From positions 1 through 24,744 of the IMG/VR virus record IMGVR_UViG_3300020468_000068: a DNA stretch of 24,744 nucleotides; one strand, 5' to 3'. The stretch is from a virus. Position 1 is the stretch's first letter. Each line of letters begins with the position of its first letter. Shown here piece by piece: positions 1 to 11,400 of the stretch. The notes beneath the pieces are model-generated. The model was not told the origin of the DNA, did no database searches, and worked only from the letters and a program-made list of their open reading frames with translations. The position numbers and the translations under genes are program-made.

Positions 1-96
1 AAAGTATATACTGAAAAGGAATATTGGGACGGATTAGTCCCTGATGATGAATTTGAGGAATATCTACAGAAGTATGGGTATGAATATACTCCTTGA
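1..96 (+). CDS. C-terminal end of an unidentified upstream gene
   Basis: The first 96 bases are an open frame ending in TGA at 94-96 and give the last 31 residues of a protein whose start lies before the window. The tail is acidic and rich in aromatic residues (ends EYTP), with no motif I recognise. It is followed after five bases by a late promoter, which marks it as the end of the previous transcription unit. By position it could be another baseplate or tail gene (in T4, gp53 and gp5 lie upstream of gp6), but the fragment is too short to assign. Confidence 0.7.
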   Translation, partial: KVYTEKEYWDGLVPDDEFEEYLQKYGYEYTP

Positions 97-101
97 TGGG
101 G

Positions 102-109
102 TATAAATA
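102..109 (+). promoter_or_regulatory. T4-type late promoter upstream of gp25
   Basis: The octamer TATAAATA is the established T4 late promoter core, read by host RNA polymerase carrying the phage sigma-like gp55 and coactivator gp33. Here it lies 18 bases before the gp25 ATG, in a short gap between genes, the expected place. The same octamer recurs at the two other promoter-like gaps of the window (15366 and 24642), and I did not find an exact copy inside the large genes. Confidence 0.82.
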
Positions 110-127
110 AAACTAAAAGTATTAATA

Positions 128-529
128 ATGGCGATTCAACGCAAATCAAGAGCATTTAAGGATATAAGTTTGTCTTTTTCACCACATCCAGTGACAAAAG
201 ACCTTCCTGTGCTCTCGAATGAGCGAGCGATTGTAAGGTCAGTAAGGAATTTAGTTGAAACAATACCCTCAGAGAGGTTTTTTAACTCAACTTTGGGTAC
301 AAGTATTAGAGATTCTCTTTTCTCAAACTTTGAACGTTCAACTGTTATGGTGATTGAAGACCAAATACGTAATACCATAAGAAATTTTGAACCAAGAGTA
401 GGACAAATTGGTGTCGAGGTTGACGCAATACCTGATTTGAATAGTCTTGAGGTAAAAGTGCTTTTTGATATCAACGGATTAGATGTTCCAACTCAATCGT
501 TTACTTTTATTCTAGAACCGACAAGATAA
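128..529 (+). CDS. 25: Baseplate wedge protein gp25
   Basis: A 133-residue protein of the GPW/gp25 family (PF04965); T4 gp25 is 132 residues. It is a small inner baseplate wedge subunit that, with gp6 and gp53, forms the core bundle near the tail tube and links baseplate to sheath. Family signatures are visible: an N-terminal segment leading to SERFFN and LGTSIRDSLF (residues about 48-66), then a helix and the FEPRVGQI segment (about 88-95), where the family has a conserved EPR. The ATG at 128 follows the late promoter closely, and no strong Shine-Dalgarno is visible. The stop is one base from the gp6 start, so translation is probably coupled. In T4 the gene lies elsewhere, and the gp25-gp6 neighbourhood is typical of marine T4-like phages. 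Confidence 0.93.
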   Translation: MAIQRKSRAFKDISLSFSPHPVTKDLPVLSNERAIVRSVRNLVETIPSERFFNSTLGTSIRDSLFSNFERSTVMVIEDQIRNTIRNFEPRVGQIGVEVDAIPDLNSLEVKVLFDINGLDVPTQSFTFILEPTR

Positions 530-530
530 T

Positions 531-2477
531 ATGCCCTTTACACAGTTTACAACTTTAGATTTTGATCAAATCAAGGTACAAATAAAAGATTTTCTTCGTT
601 CAAACTCAAATTTTACTGATTTTGATTTTGAAGGATCTAATTTTTCGGTTTTAATTGATACTTTAGCATATAATACCTATATTAATGCATTTAATGCAAA
701 CTTAGTTGCAAACGAATCATTTTTAGACTCTGCAACCATAAGAGAAAATGTAGTTTCACTTGCACGTAACATTGGTTATGTACCACGCTCAAAAACCGCT
801 GCAATCGCTACAATTAACATTAGTGATATAAACGTAGGAACAACGAATGACAACACTCCAAGGTTCTTAACTCTACGTTCAGGTCTGGTTTGTGTAGGTA
901 ATTCAGAAAATACAACATATCGTTTTTCAATACCTGATGAAATCACATCTTCACGAGTAGTTGACATAGGTGGCACATCATTTGCTCAATTTGACGATCC
1001 AATTAGTGTTTATGAAGGAACTTTACTTCAAAGAGTTTATAGAGTTGATGCATCTACAGATCAACGATTTATAATTGATAGTCCTAATATTGATAGTTCA
1101 ACCTTAAGAGTATTTGTAAAAGGAACTAATGATGTAGGTCTTGGAAGAAAATATTCAATGGTTGATAATATATTAAACATAACTAAAACCTCTGAAATCT
1201 ATCTTGCACAAGAAGTTCAAGATGAAAAATATGAAATACTATTTGGTGATGATTTATTTGGTAAAAAGTTAGAAAATGCTTCAGTTATTACTGCAAAATA
1301 TATTGTAACTGAAGGAAAATCTGGAAATGGTCCTTCTAATTTTAGTTTTCAAGGTTCATTTACAAAGAGTGATGGAATTCTCTTTACACCAACTGATAAT
1401 ATTACAGTAACTACCGTTACAAACGCTTCTAATGGTTCTGAAGTTGAAGATGTGTCGTCTATTAAGTATTTTGCTCCAAGACTCTACTCAGCACAATATA
1501 GAGCAGTTACACCTAGAGATTATGAAGCAATAATTCAAAACATTTTCCCACAAACTGAATCGGTTGCTGTTGTTGGTGGTGAAGAATTAGACCCTCCTAA
1601 ATTTGGTCAAGTTCAAATAAGTATTAAACCAAAAAATGGAACTTATGTATCAGATTTTGATAAATTACAGATTAAAAATAAATTAAAGAATTACTCTATT
1701 GCTGGTATAAATTCTCAAATAGTTGATTTAAAGATACTATATGTGGAATTAAATTCCACCATCTATTATAATCCTGCACAGATTCCTTCAGCAGCAAATT
1801 TAAGAACTTCTATTATATCAGGACTCAATCAATATGCAAGCAATGTTGAAATTAACAAATTTGGAGGAAGATTTAAATATAGTAAATTGAATACTTTAAT
1901 TGACCGAATTGATAATGGTATTACGTCTAATATTACGAAAATAATTATCAGAAGAGACATGAAAGCACTTCTGAATCAATTTGCTCAATATGAATTATGT
2001 TTTGGAAATCGCTTCAATATAAATCCTGCTGGTTTCAATATAAAGAGCACTGGATTCACAGTTTTAGGTTCAACTGAAACTGCATATCTTACTGATGTTC
2101 CAAATAAAGATGCTGGTGGAAATCTTGATACTAGTATGAAAGGAACTTTAAGTGTTGTTTATAAAAATGAAAAGAATGAACAGAAAGTTTTGATAAAAGA
2201 GGCTGGTATAGTTGATTATAAAAAAGGTGAAGTTATTTTAAATACTATCAACATAACATCAACAATCACTCAAAATAATATAATTGAAATTCAAGCATTT
2301 CCCGAATCAAATGATGTTGTTGGTCTTAAAGATTTATACCTCAGTTTTGACGTTTCTAAAAGCACGATAAATATGTTTAAGGATGTAATCGCTTCGGGTG
2401 AAGATGTTTCGGGTGTTGTATTCACTAGAGATTATTATACTTCTAGTTACTCTAATGGAGATTTAGAGAGGAAATAA
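531..2477 (+). CDS. 6: Baseplate wedge protein gp6
   Basis: A 648-residue homologue of T4 gp6 (660 residues), the wedge subunit whose dimers form a continuous ring around the hub and hold the baseplate together during the dome-to-star change. The N-terminal 110 residues show the conserved start (FDQIKVQIKDFL), the DFDFEGSNFSVLIDTLAYNT segment and the NLVANESFLDSATIRENVVS region. A mid-protein part with YSAQYRAVTPRDYEAII (about residues 319-335) resembles the baseplate-J-like core shared by gp6 proteins, and VEINKFGGRFKYSKL follows later. It begins one base after the gp25 stop and ends three bases before the next gene. No truncation is seen. Confidence 0.94.
   Translation: MPFTQFTTLDFDQIKVQIKDFLRSNSNFTDFDFEGSNFSVLIDTLAYNTYINAFNANLVANESFLDSATIRENVVSLARNIGYVPRSKTAAIATINISDINVGTTNDNTPRFLTLRSGLVCVGNSENTTYRFSIPDEITSSRVVDIGGTSFAQFDDPISVYEGTLLQRVYRVDASTDQRFIIDSPNIDSSTLRVFVKGTNDVGLGRKYSMVDNILNITKTSEIYLAQEVQDEKYEILFGDDLFGKKLENASVITAKYIVTEGKSGNGPSNFSFQGSFTKSDGILFTPTDNITVTTVTNASNGSEVEDVSSIKYFAPRLYSAQYRAVTPRDYEAIIQNIFPQTESVAVVGGEELDPPKFGQVQISIKPKNGTYVSDFDKLQIKNKLKNYSIAGINSQIVDLKILYVELNSTIYYNPAQIPSAANLRTSIISGLNQYASNVEINKFGGRFKYSKLNTLIDRIDNGITSNITKIIIRRDMKALLNQFAQYELCFGNRFNINPAGFNIKSTGFTVLGSTETAYLTDVPNKDAGGNLDTSMKGTLSVVYKNEKNEQKVLIKEAGIVDYKKGEVILNTINITSTITQNNIIEIQAFPESNDVVGLKDLYLSFDVSKSTINMFKDVIASGEDVSGVVFTRDYYTSSYSNGDLERK
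2465..2472 (+). promoter_or_regulatory. Shine-Dalgarno for the giant gp7-position gene
   Basis: The purine run AGAGAGGA at the very end of gp6 lies eight bases before the ATG at 2481. It is the clearest ribosome binding site in the window; most other genes here start behind weak A-rich leaders. It supports 2481 as the start. Confidence 0.6.
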
Positions 2478-2480
2478 TTT

Positions 2481-5400
2481 ATGTCACAAATTGACAAAAG
2501 AATAAAAGTCAATACGATTATTGAGAATCAATTGCCAGAGTTTTTGGTGAATGATTTTCCAAATGCTACTGAGTTTTTTAAACAATATTATATTTCACAA
2601 GAATTTCAAGGTGGTCCTAGTGATTTAATTACTAACTTTGACCAATATTTAAGATCTGATAATCTTGTTCCTGAAGTAGTTGTTGGAGTATCAAGTATTT
2701 CTTCTGAAATTACAGCAACAGATACTACTATTACAGTTGCAAGTACAAAAGGTTTTCCCTCAGAATATGGATTACTAAAGATAGATGATGAAATTATATC
2801 TTATACTGGCATAACATCTACATCTTTTACAGGATGTATTCGTGGATTTAGTGGTATTAGTGGATATAACGTTGGTATATCATCATCACTTCTTGAAATA
2901 AATCGAGAAAATTTAGTTTTTGAAGACACAACTGCATCATCTCATAGTTCTGGTAGTACAATCACTAATTTATCAGTACTATTTTTACAGGAATTTTATA
3001 AAAAACTTAAAAAAACATTTTTACCTGGTTTAGAGGGTAATGATTTTGATACAGATCTTGATGTAGGCAACTTCTTTAAGTTTGCTAGAAGTTTTTATCA
3101 GTCAAAAGGAATTCAAGAATCTGTAAGAATATTATTTAAGGTATTGTATGGTGTTGAATCAACAATACTGGATCTTGAAGGTAATTTGATAAAACCATCA
3201 GGTGCAGAATTTATTCGTAGAGAAGTGATTATTGCAGATTTAATTACTTCTACAGCAGACCCACAAAATTTAGTTGGACAAACTATATTTAAATCAACAG
3301 ATACATCAACAAATGCATCTGTATCTGAAGTTGAAATATTAAAAAGAGATCAAAAAACATACTATAAAATTTCATTATTTGTTGGATTTAGTGATCGTGA
3401 TTTAATAGAAGGTGTTTTTACAGTTCCAGGTAAAACAAAATCTCTATCTGATGTAGCGATTAATGGTAATGTTATATCAGTTGACTCAACAGTTGGTTTT
3501 GGAGCAACAGGAACTATTGTAAGTGGACAAAATAATATTGATTATACATCTAAAACAATTAATCAATTCTTTGGTTGCACAGGTGTGGGTGTTAAAATTA
3601 ATACTGCTGATGATATAAGATCAAATGAGACTATTTTTGGATACGAAAATGGGGATTTATCAAAAAGAGTGGATCTTAGAATTACAGGAGTTCTATCTGA
3701 ACTAGTTCCTATATCAGATATTAGTCTTGTGAATGAGGGAGAAAATATATTTGTTAAAAATATTGGTGAAAAAATTAAAAATGACAATTCATCTTACAAA
3801 GAAATATTTGCTAATTCTTGGAAATATAATACATCATCAAGATTTCAAATTGATATATTTGGAACAACATATACTTTTAGAGCACCTATAGATAAATCTA
3901 ATTTAAAAGTAGGAGATACATTCAATATCTTAAGAAGAAATCAACAGGTTATTGAAGGTACTGGAACTGTAAGTAGTATAGACACAAATCTAAACCAAAT
4001 TACAGTTGATAATGTTGTTGGTTTTACTACAATATCTAATCAATTGTATGATATTAGAAGAATACTTGAAACTGCAACAAGTACTGGAGTTGAAATAGAA
4101 CAAGGGAATGATGTTTTAATAACAGATGTGTTAAATGTGTATAGTGATGGTGAAACTGATGGATATGTTGCTTCTAACTCACTTCCAAATTATAATATTA
4201 CAGTTGATACAATTAAAGAAACGACTAGTGGATTGAGTCTCGATGGAAAGAATCCTTTAACTAATGAATACAGTTTTATACAATTCTCACCACCATCTAA
4301 TGAAAATATAAAGTTAATTCAAGGTGATGCAATTGTTTATAGTCCTCAAACTGAAGTTTTATCTGGTTTGGAATCTGGAAGAACTTACTATGTTGATCCT
4401 GTAACTCCTCCTGCAGGAGCAAACATATCAAAAATAGCATTATACCAATCTCGCAGTCAAATAGGCACTGCAAGCACCGTTCAGATAGGTATTGGGACAA
4501 CTTCGGTAGAAGATCATACTTTCATTTTACAATCACACGCAGATAGAAAACTACAATCAGATAAAATTTTAAGAAGAATTCCATTATCACAAAATTTATC
4601 CGTATCGTCAAAACATGAAACTCCAATTAATGATATTGGAATACTAAGAGATGGTGTACAAATTAGATCTCCAATATCTGATGATATCATATATTATGGA
4701 AATTTAGAATCTGTTGAAGTCTTAAATGGCGGTAAAGGTTATGATGTTATCAATCCACCCTCAATTAGTGTTGAATCTACTTCAGGAACAACTGCACTTG
4801 TTCAACCTGTTATTACTGGAATTGTTAATAAAGTTTTAGTTGATCCTCAAAATTTTGATATTGAGTCTGTAAAAAGTATTTCAGTAACAGGTGGTAATGG
4901 ATCAGGATGTGTTCTTCAACCTGTTGTGGGTATAAGGAATAGATTTGTTAATTTTGATAGTAGAGATATATTCTTTAATGGTGGTATTGATAAAGATGAT
5001 GAAACTATAACTTTTAAGACAGAACATAACTTAGAAAATGGACAATTAGTTTATTACAGTGCTAACAACAATTCTCCAATTGGTATCGGTGCTGCATATG
5101 ATAGTAATAATATTATTACTGGAACTTTATCTGATGGTGATCCATATTTTGTTAGGATTGTTAACCCAACAACAGTTAGAATATTTAATACAAAACAAGA
5201 TGCTCTTGCGGGTATAGCAGGTATTAATACTGTTGGATTATCAACAGATACTGGAGCTAGTGGAATTCATCGTTTTAGAACAGAAAATAGAACTACTCTT
5301 ATATCTGTTAAAGTATTAGAGTCAGGTTCAGGATATACAAATCGTAAATTAAAAGTAAATCCTTCAGGTATATCCACTGCTTATGATGTAATTAACTTTA

Positions 5401-8400
5401 AAAATCATGGTTTTGAAACTTCGGATATAATTGAATATAATTTTCAATCAGGTGGTTCAATAATATCTGGTTTAAGCACATCTAACCAGTATCATGTTGC
5501 AAAGATTGATGAAAATTCATTTAAATTGGCAACAGATTCAGTAAATTTAGAAAGAAAGGCATATGCTAATTTAACATCTTCAGGAGTTGGTTTACAAGAA
5601 TTTTTCTATCCAGAAATTAAAGTAAATATTGAAGTTTCTTATGGATCAACAGTTACAGGAACATTTAATTTAACACCTGTTGTTACAGGACAGATCACAG
5701 ATGCATATGTATATGAAGAAGGATCAAATTATGGTTCAACAATTTTAAATCACCAAATAAAACCTGATGTAGAAATTTTAACAGGTAAGAACGGTGAACT
5801 TAAACCAATAGTTGTAAATGGAAGAATTGATAGTGTATCGGTTGTTAACAAAGGGGATGGATATTTTTCCACACCAGACTTAGAGATAACAGACGCTGGA
5901 ACAGGGTCAGGAGCGATTGTAAGACCTGTAATACAGAATGGTCAGATTATCAATGCAATCGTTATAAACACTGGTATAGGGTACAGTAGTCTTACTACAA
6001 ATATTGATGTTGTACCAAAAGGATCTAACGGATCTTTAGGTGCCAGAGTTAGAAGTTTAAAATTAAATAGAGCAGAAAGATTTGGTAATTTTAATTTAAC
6101 ATCTCGAAAAAATTCTTTTGGATTTGGTGTTCTTGGGTATTCTCAAGATATTATTAGTACTTTAGAAGATAGTTTTTCAATTAAAACAAATGGTGATTTT
6201 GATCAGATAACTACACATTCACCCATAATTGGATGGGCATATGACGGTAATCCAATCTACGGTCCATTTGGATATTCTGATCCTGATAATATAAATTCTG
6301 ATTTAAAAATATTATCTCCTTCATATAAACTTGATGTATCAAAAGTTACTAATAGACCTACTGGATTGAAAGAAGGATTTTTTGTAGACGATTATGTTTA
6401 TGATGGACTAGGAGACTTAGATGCACATAATGGTAGATTTTGTAAAACTCCAGAATTTCCAAATGGAATTTATGCTTATTTTGCTTCTGTTGGAATTTCA
6501 TCAAATACAGGTAAATTAGAAGGAAAATATCCATACTTTATAGGAAAAACTTACAGGTCTCCTTTAATAAATGATAATTTAATTTTAGATCATGATTTTG
6601 ATTTTAATAATTCAAATTTACTAAGAAATACATTACCTTATCTTGTTGATGAGGAGTTTGGTGATAATGATTTTATTATTGAATCAAATGAAACAATTAG
6701 ACAAATAACAAAAATTGAATCTGTAACAAAGGGAAATATAAATGATTTAACTGTTTTAGATGGTGGAGAAGGATATAAAGTTGGTGATTTAACTGTCTTT
6801 GATAATACAGATACGAATGGATCTGGTTTTAGTGCTAAAGTTGATGAAATTGTAGGTATTGGTGTTTCAAGAATTGATACAACTTTACAGAAATTTGAAA
6901 ATGTAGTATTTACTTGGAAAGATAATGATAATGTAGGAGTAACAACTTTACCTTTCATAGAATTAAATGATCAAACTTCAATATCAATCTCTGGATTGAG
7001 TACAAGCATACTTAATCTTACAGGATCATTTAAAATAGGAATTTCTACAGATACTATTGATCTAACAAAACAAATGGCAGTTGGTAATGCTAATGGTGTA
7101 ATTCAAGATATCTACGTATCGGATATTCCAAATACAGTATCAATTGGTGGATCATTAAGAGTTGGATCTGAAATATTAAGAGTATTAAATCTTTATCATA
7201 TACAAAAGGTAATAAAAGTACAAAGAAATGAGGGAGGTAGCATTGGTATTGCTCATACTTCTGGATCAAAAATTGATGTATTGAATAGTCAAATCAATAT
7301 TCCAGTAAAAACTAAGAAATTTGAGTCTAAAACAAATGATTTAGTATACTTTAATGGACCTCAATCAGTAGGAGTTGGCACCACAAGTGGTGGTGCGACC
7401 AGTGTAAAATACTTTGTTGGAGATGTAGTAAAAGATTTATCAATACCTACTAGAACAATACATGTACCACATCATCCATTTAAAACTGGACAAAAAGTTA
7501 CTTTAGTTAAAAATAATGGTGCTAATAGATTTGATGTTGGTAGAACACCTAATGTTACAGAATTTAAACTACCTCATGTTGGCAAAAATACCCTTGATGT
7601 ATATGTTATTAATAAAGGACCAGATAATATAGGTATTTTGACCACTAAAGTTGGTATTGGAAGTACAAGTGAAGGTTTATACTTCTATTCAAAAGGATCA
7701 ACATCTGGAATTTCATCTGGTTTATATTATTTCTCATCCAATCATGAACAAGTAACTGGTGATCTTGAGAAAGTAACAACACTTGTTACAACTAACGTAT
7801 CTGCTGCAGATACAACTACACATAACCTCCAAGAAGGTGATGTTGTTAAAATGAATGTGGTTCCTAATTTATCGGTTGGTATAGGGACAACAGCATCAAT
7901 ATCAGTCAATTATAATTCTGAATATGAGAAATTATTAATCAATCCTTTAACCTTTGCAGCATCAGATGTTGAAGCAAATAGAATAGACATAAGTGATCAT
8001 GGTTTAAAAACTGGTGATAAGATATTCTACAGTGGAGGAGCAACTGGATTATCAACTGGTGATTATTTTGTTAATAAAGTAAGTGATAGATATTTCCAAC
8101 TAGCCGAAACCTTACCAGATTTAAATGTAACTCCAGTTAAAATAGTTTCAATCACAGCTAATACTGGTGGTGCAAATCAATCTATTTCTTTAATTAATCC
8201 TAGAATTGATGTTGTAAAAAATTCTAAGTTAACTTTTGGTTTATCAAGTACAACTTTATCTAATTTTGATTTTAAGGTATTTTATGATAGAGAGTTAACA
8301 AATGAGTTTCTAAGTTCTCAAGATTCTACTATTTTTAACGTAGTTGGAGTTGGAACAATAGGCATTGGAACATCACCAGATAGACCTCTAGGTGCTGAAC

Positions 8401-11400
8401 TTACAGTTCAATATTCAGAAAATACTCCTGATAGATTATACTATGGTTTATCAAAAGGTGGATATATCAGTACATCTGATACTGAAGTTAAAGATTATTC
8501 AGAAATAAGATTTGTTGATAGTACTTATAATGGTGAATATAAAGTTTTTGATGTCACAAATGAAACATTTAAAATATCACCGTTAGTTCCAGAATTTACA
8601 ACATACTTAGACACTGATTGTGAAAAATTAGAATATACTACAAGATCTACAAATGTTCAAGGTACAATTAAAGATTTCAAAATTATTTCATCTGGTTTTA
8701 ATTACAAAAAACTTCCTAAGTTTAAATCAATAACTAGTGCTAATGGTAAGAATGCTAATATTGTAGCAGTATCAACATCTATTGGAAGAATTAATGATGT
8801 AAGAATTGTAGATATCGGGTATGAGTATTCTTCTGATAAGACATTAAGTCCAGAGGCATTTATATCACCTGTTGTAAATATTGATAATCTTGATATTATT
8901 GAGAGTGTTAATATTGTAAGTGGTGGTGCAAATTATATAAATGCTCCAAATTTAATTGTCTTTAACCCTGTTAGAAATGTAGTAGTTGATAGTTCTTCAC
9001 TACAACCCATTGCACCTAATCAAACAATATCTGAAGTAAAGGTTATTGCACCTGTAACTGGATTAGATTCATTAAATCATCAGATTATTGCTATCAATAA
9101 TTCAAATGGAATTGGTATTAATTCAGTTCAAACAAGTTTAACAGGATTAGTCACTTGTTTCTTAGAAACACCTATGAATGGATTTGTCGATCCACAACCA
9201 TTTGCAATTGGCGATGAAATTTTTGTTGAAGGAGTGCAAAGAATTGGAGAAATTGGTGTCGGTGCAACTCAGGGGGGTATTTCAACAAATACAACAGTCG
9301 AAGGAGATGGATTTAATTCTGAAAATTATAACTATCAATTCTTTACAATAAGTGATTATATTGCAGGAGCACAAGCAATACTCAAATTTAATTTAGCAGG
9401 ATTAACAACTAATCCAGGTATTGCAAAAACATTCCAATCAGGATATGCGTCAATTATCAATAAATCAAATTATCCTGTAATTGAACCTATACAAACAAGG
9501 GGTGAATTTGAGTTAAATGAAACATTAATTGTTAATTCAATAAAAACAGATTTATTAGTCGTTGAAATTAGAGATGATTATATAAAAATTGATGGTAAAT
9601 TTGATCTCAAAAAAGGTGATAGAATTTTAGGAAGATCAAGTAATGTTTCTGCTGAAATAACAAGTTTAGTTAAAAATAAAGCAAAATTCAAAACTGATTT
9701 TTCAAACAGACAGGAATATGGATGGATTGATGATATTGGCAAGTTAAATGAAGATTATCAAGTAATTCCAGATAATGATTACTATCAAAATTTATCATAC
9801 ACAGTTAAGAGTACAATAGAATGGGATAAATTTGTAAATCCTGTAAATCGTATTGTTCATCCTGCTGGATTAAAGAATTTTGCAGATACTTCAATTGAAA
9901 GTCAAGTTTCTGTTGGTATTGGAACTACTGCTTTGACAAATGATTTGATTGTTCTTGATGTCTTAAATGTTTTAGATTTAGAAGAACAGCAAAGAGTTGA
10001 TGCTATAAACAATTTTGATCTTGTAAGAGATTATGATACAAGAACAAATAGTTCAAAGTTTATTGAATTATCAAATAGAGTATTAACAGATTTCACAAGA
10101 TGTAAAACAAACAGAGTTCTTGTTCATGATGATATAAGTGGAGAATTCTCAAGTACAGGTTTCCAAGAAAATAATACAATAATTGAAGAACTTTCAGAGG
10201 ATTTTGGAAATTATTTAATTCAAATTGTTGATCCAGATACATCTGATGTACAATTTACAGAAGTTATAACATTAACTACAACTGATAATGCATTCTTACT
10301 TGAAAAAACAACAGATTTTACAACTTTAGAGTTAGGAGAGTTTTCAACAGAAATAACTTCAACTGGAGAAAAAAATCTTATATTTACTCCAACAGAAAAA
10401 TTTACTAAAGATCATGATATTAAAATATTAAAAATAGATTTTAATTCAGATTTGACTGGCATTGGAACACAAGCAGTTGGACAAGTAGATCTAGTTGGTT
10501 CAAATGTAGGAGTAGATAGTACATCTAGTGGAGTAACTACAACAACAATTGCTCAATTCCCTAATACTGATTTTAACGGTTTATATGCGAGTATTTTTGT
10601 TCAAGATAGTATTACTAAAGAAATTAATTATAATGAAGTTATTGTAGATTTTGATGGAACAAGAACCACAACATCTCAAACATACGTTGATACATCTTTA
10701 GGTCTTAGCAATTCATCTGTAGGTGTAATAACTGCTAGATTTGAAAATAATTTAATAAAACTACAGTGCGAAAATGATAGAATTAATCCACTTGAAGTTA
10801 GATCAAATGTTGTTGGATTAGGAACCACTACAACTGGAATAGGTACTTATAGATTTTTAACAATAGGACAACCAACTGGTGCAGAAAGAAGTGCAAGATT
10901 GGAGTCAAACTATGTAACTGGAACTGCAAGTACGATAACTTATGGAACTATAAACAAAACTATTGATAGTTCTGTTAAATCGATTGTAAGGGTATCTTGT
11001 GGTGAAACATCTGCAATACATCAAATCATCTCATTGAGAGATACTGATGATGTTCTAACAGTTCAATACCCATTTGTATCTGCAGGTTCAACTACTGGTA
11101 TTGGTACTTTTGGTGGTGAAATATCTGGAAATGATATTAACTTGAGATTTTATCCAGACTCTGAATTTAATTCATTAATTGAAGTTCAATCATTTAGTCA
11201 AATTTTCTATACTGCTAACGATTTTTCTAATGTACCCCAAGATCTAACATTTGGAAGAGTTACAGAAAAATTATTCTTATCGTCTTATGATGGTTTAAGT
11301 GGATTAAGAGCAAACAAGACTGCATTTGATTTAAAATATGAAGGAACACCAATTTACATAAAAACATTCAATCCAGTTGGAATTAACTCAGTTGCAGATG

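Larger units (their letters stand above)
5016..8150 (+). repeat. His/TGDxVxY module array, copies 1-5 (gp7-position protein)
   Basis: Five copies of a module that opens with x-H-x-[LF]-x-x-[GS]-[DQ]-x-[VI]-x-[YL] and, in the fuller copies, continues to a YFV/YHVxxVxxxxFKL strand pair. Opening histidines are His849 (EHNLENGQLVYYS), His976 (NHGFETSDIIEYN), His1664 (HHPFKTGQKVTLV), His1781 (THNLQEGDVVKMN) and His1840 (DHGLKTGDKIFYS). Copies 1, 2 and 5 contain the second half: DPYFVRIVNPTTVRIF, QYHVAKIDENSFKLA and DYFVNKVSDRYFQLA. Three further copies lie at 11430-13210. Function unknown; the fold is likely small and beta-rich. Confidence 0.62.

Noticed and set aside
136-474. Open frame of 112 codons on the minus strand across gp25
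   Set aside because: It lies wholly inside gp25, which has clear family motifs; no promoter or ribosome site, and no recognisable product.
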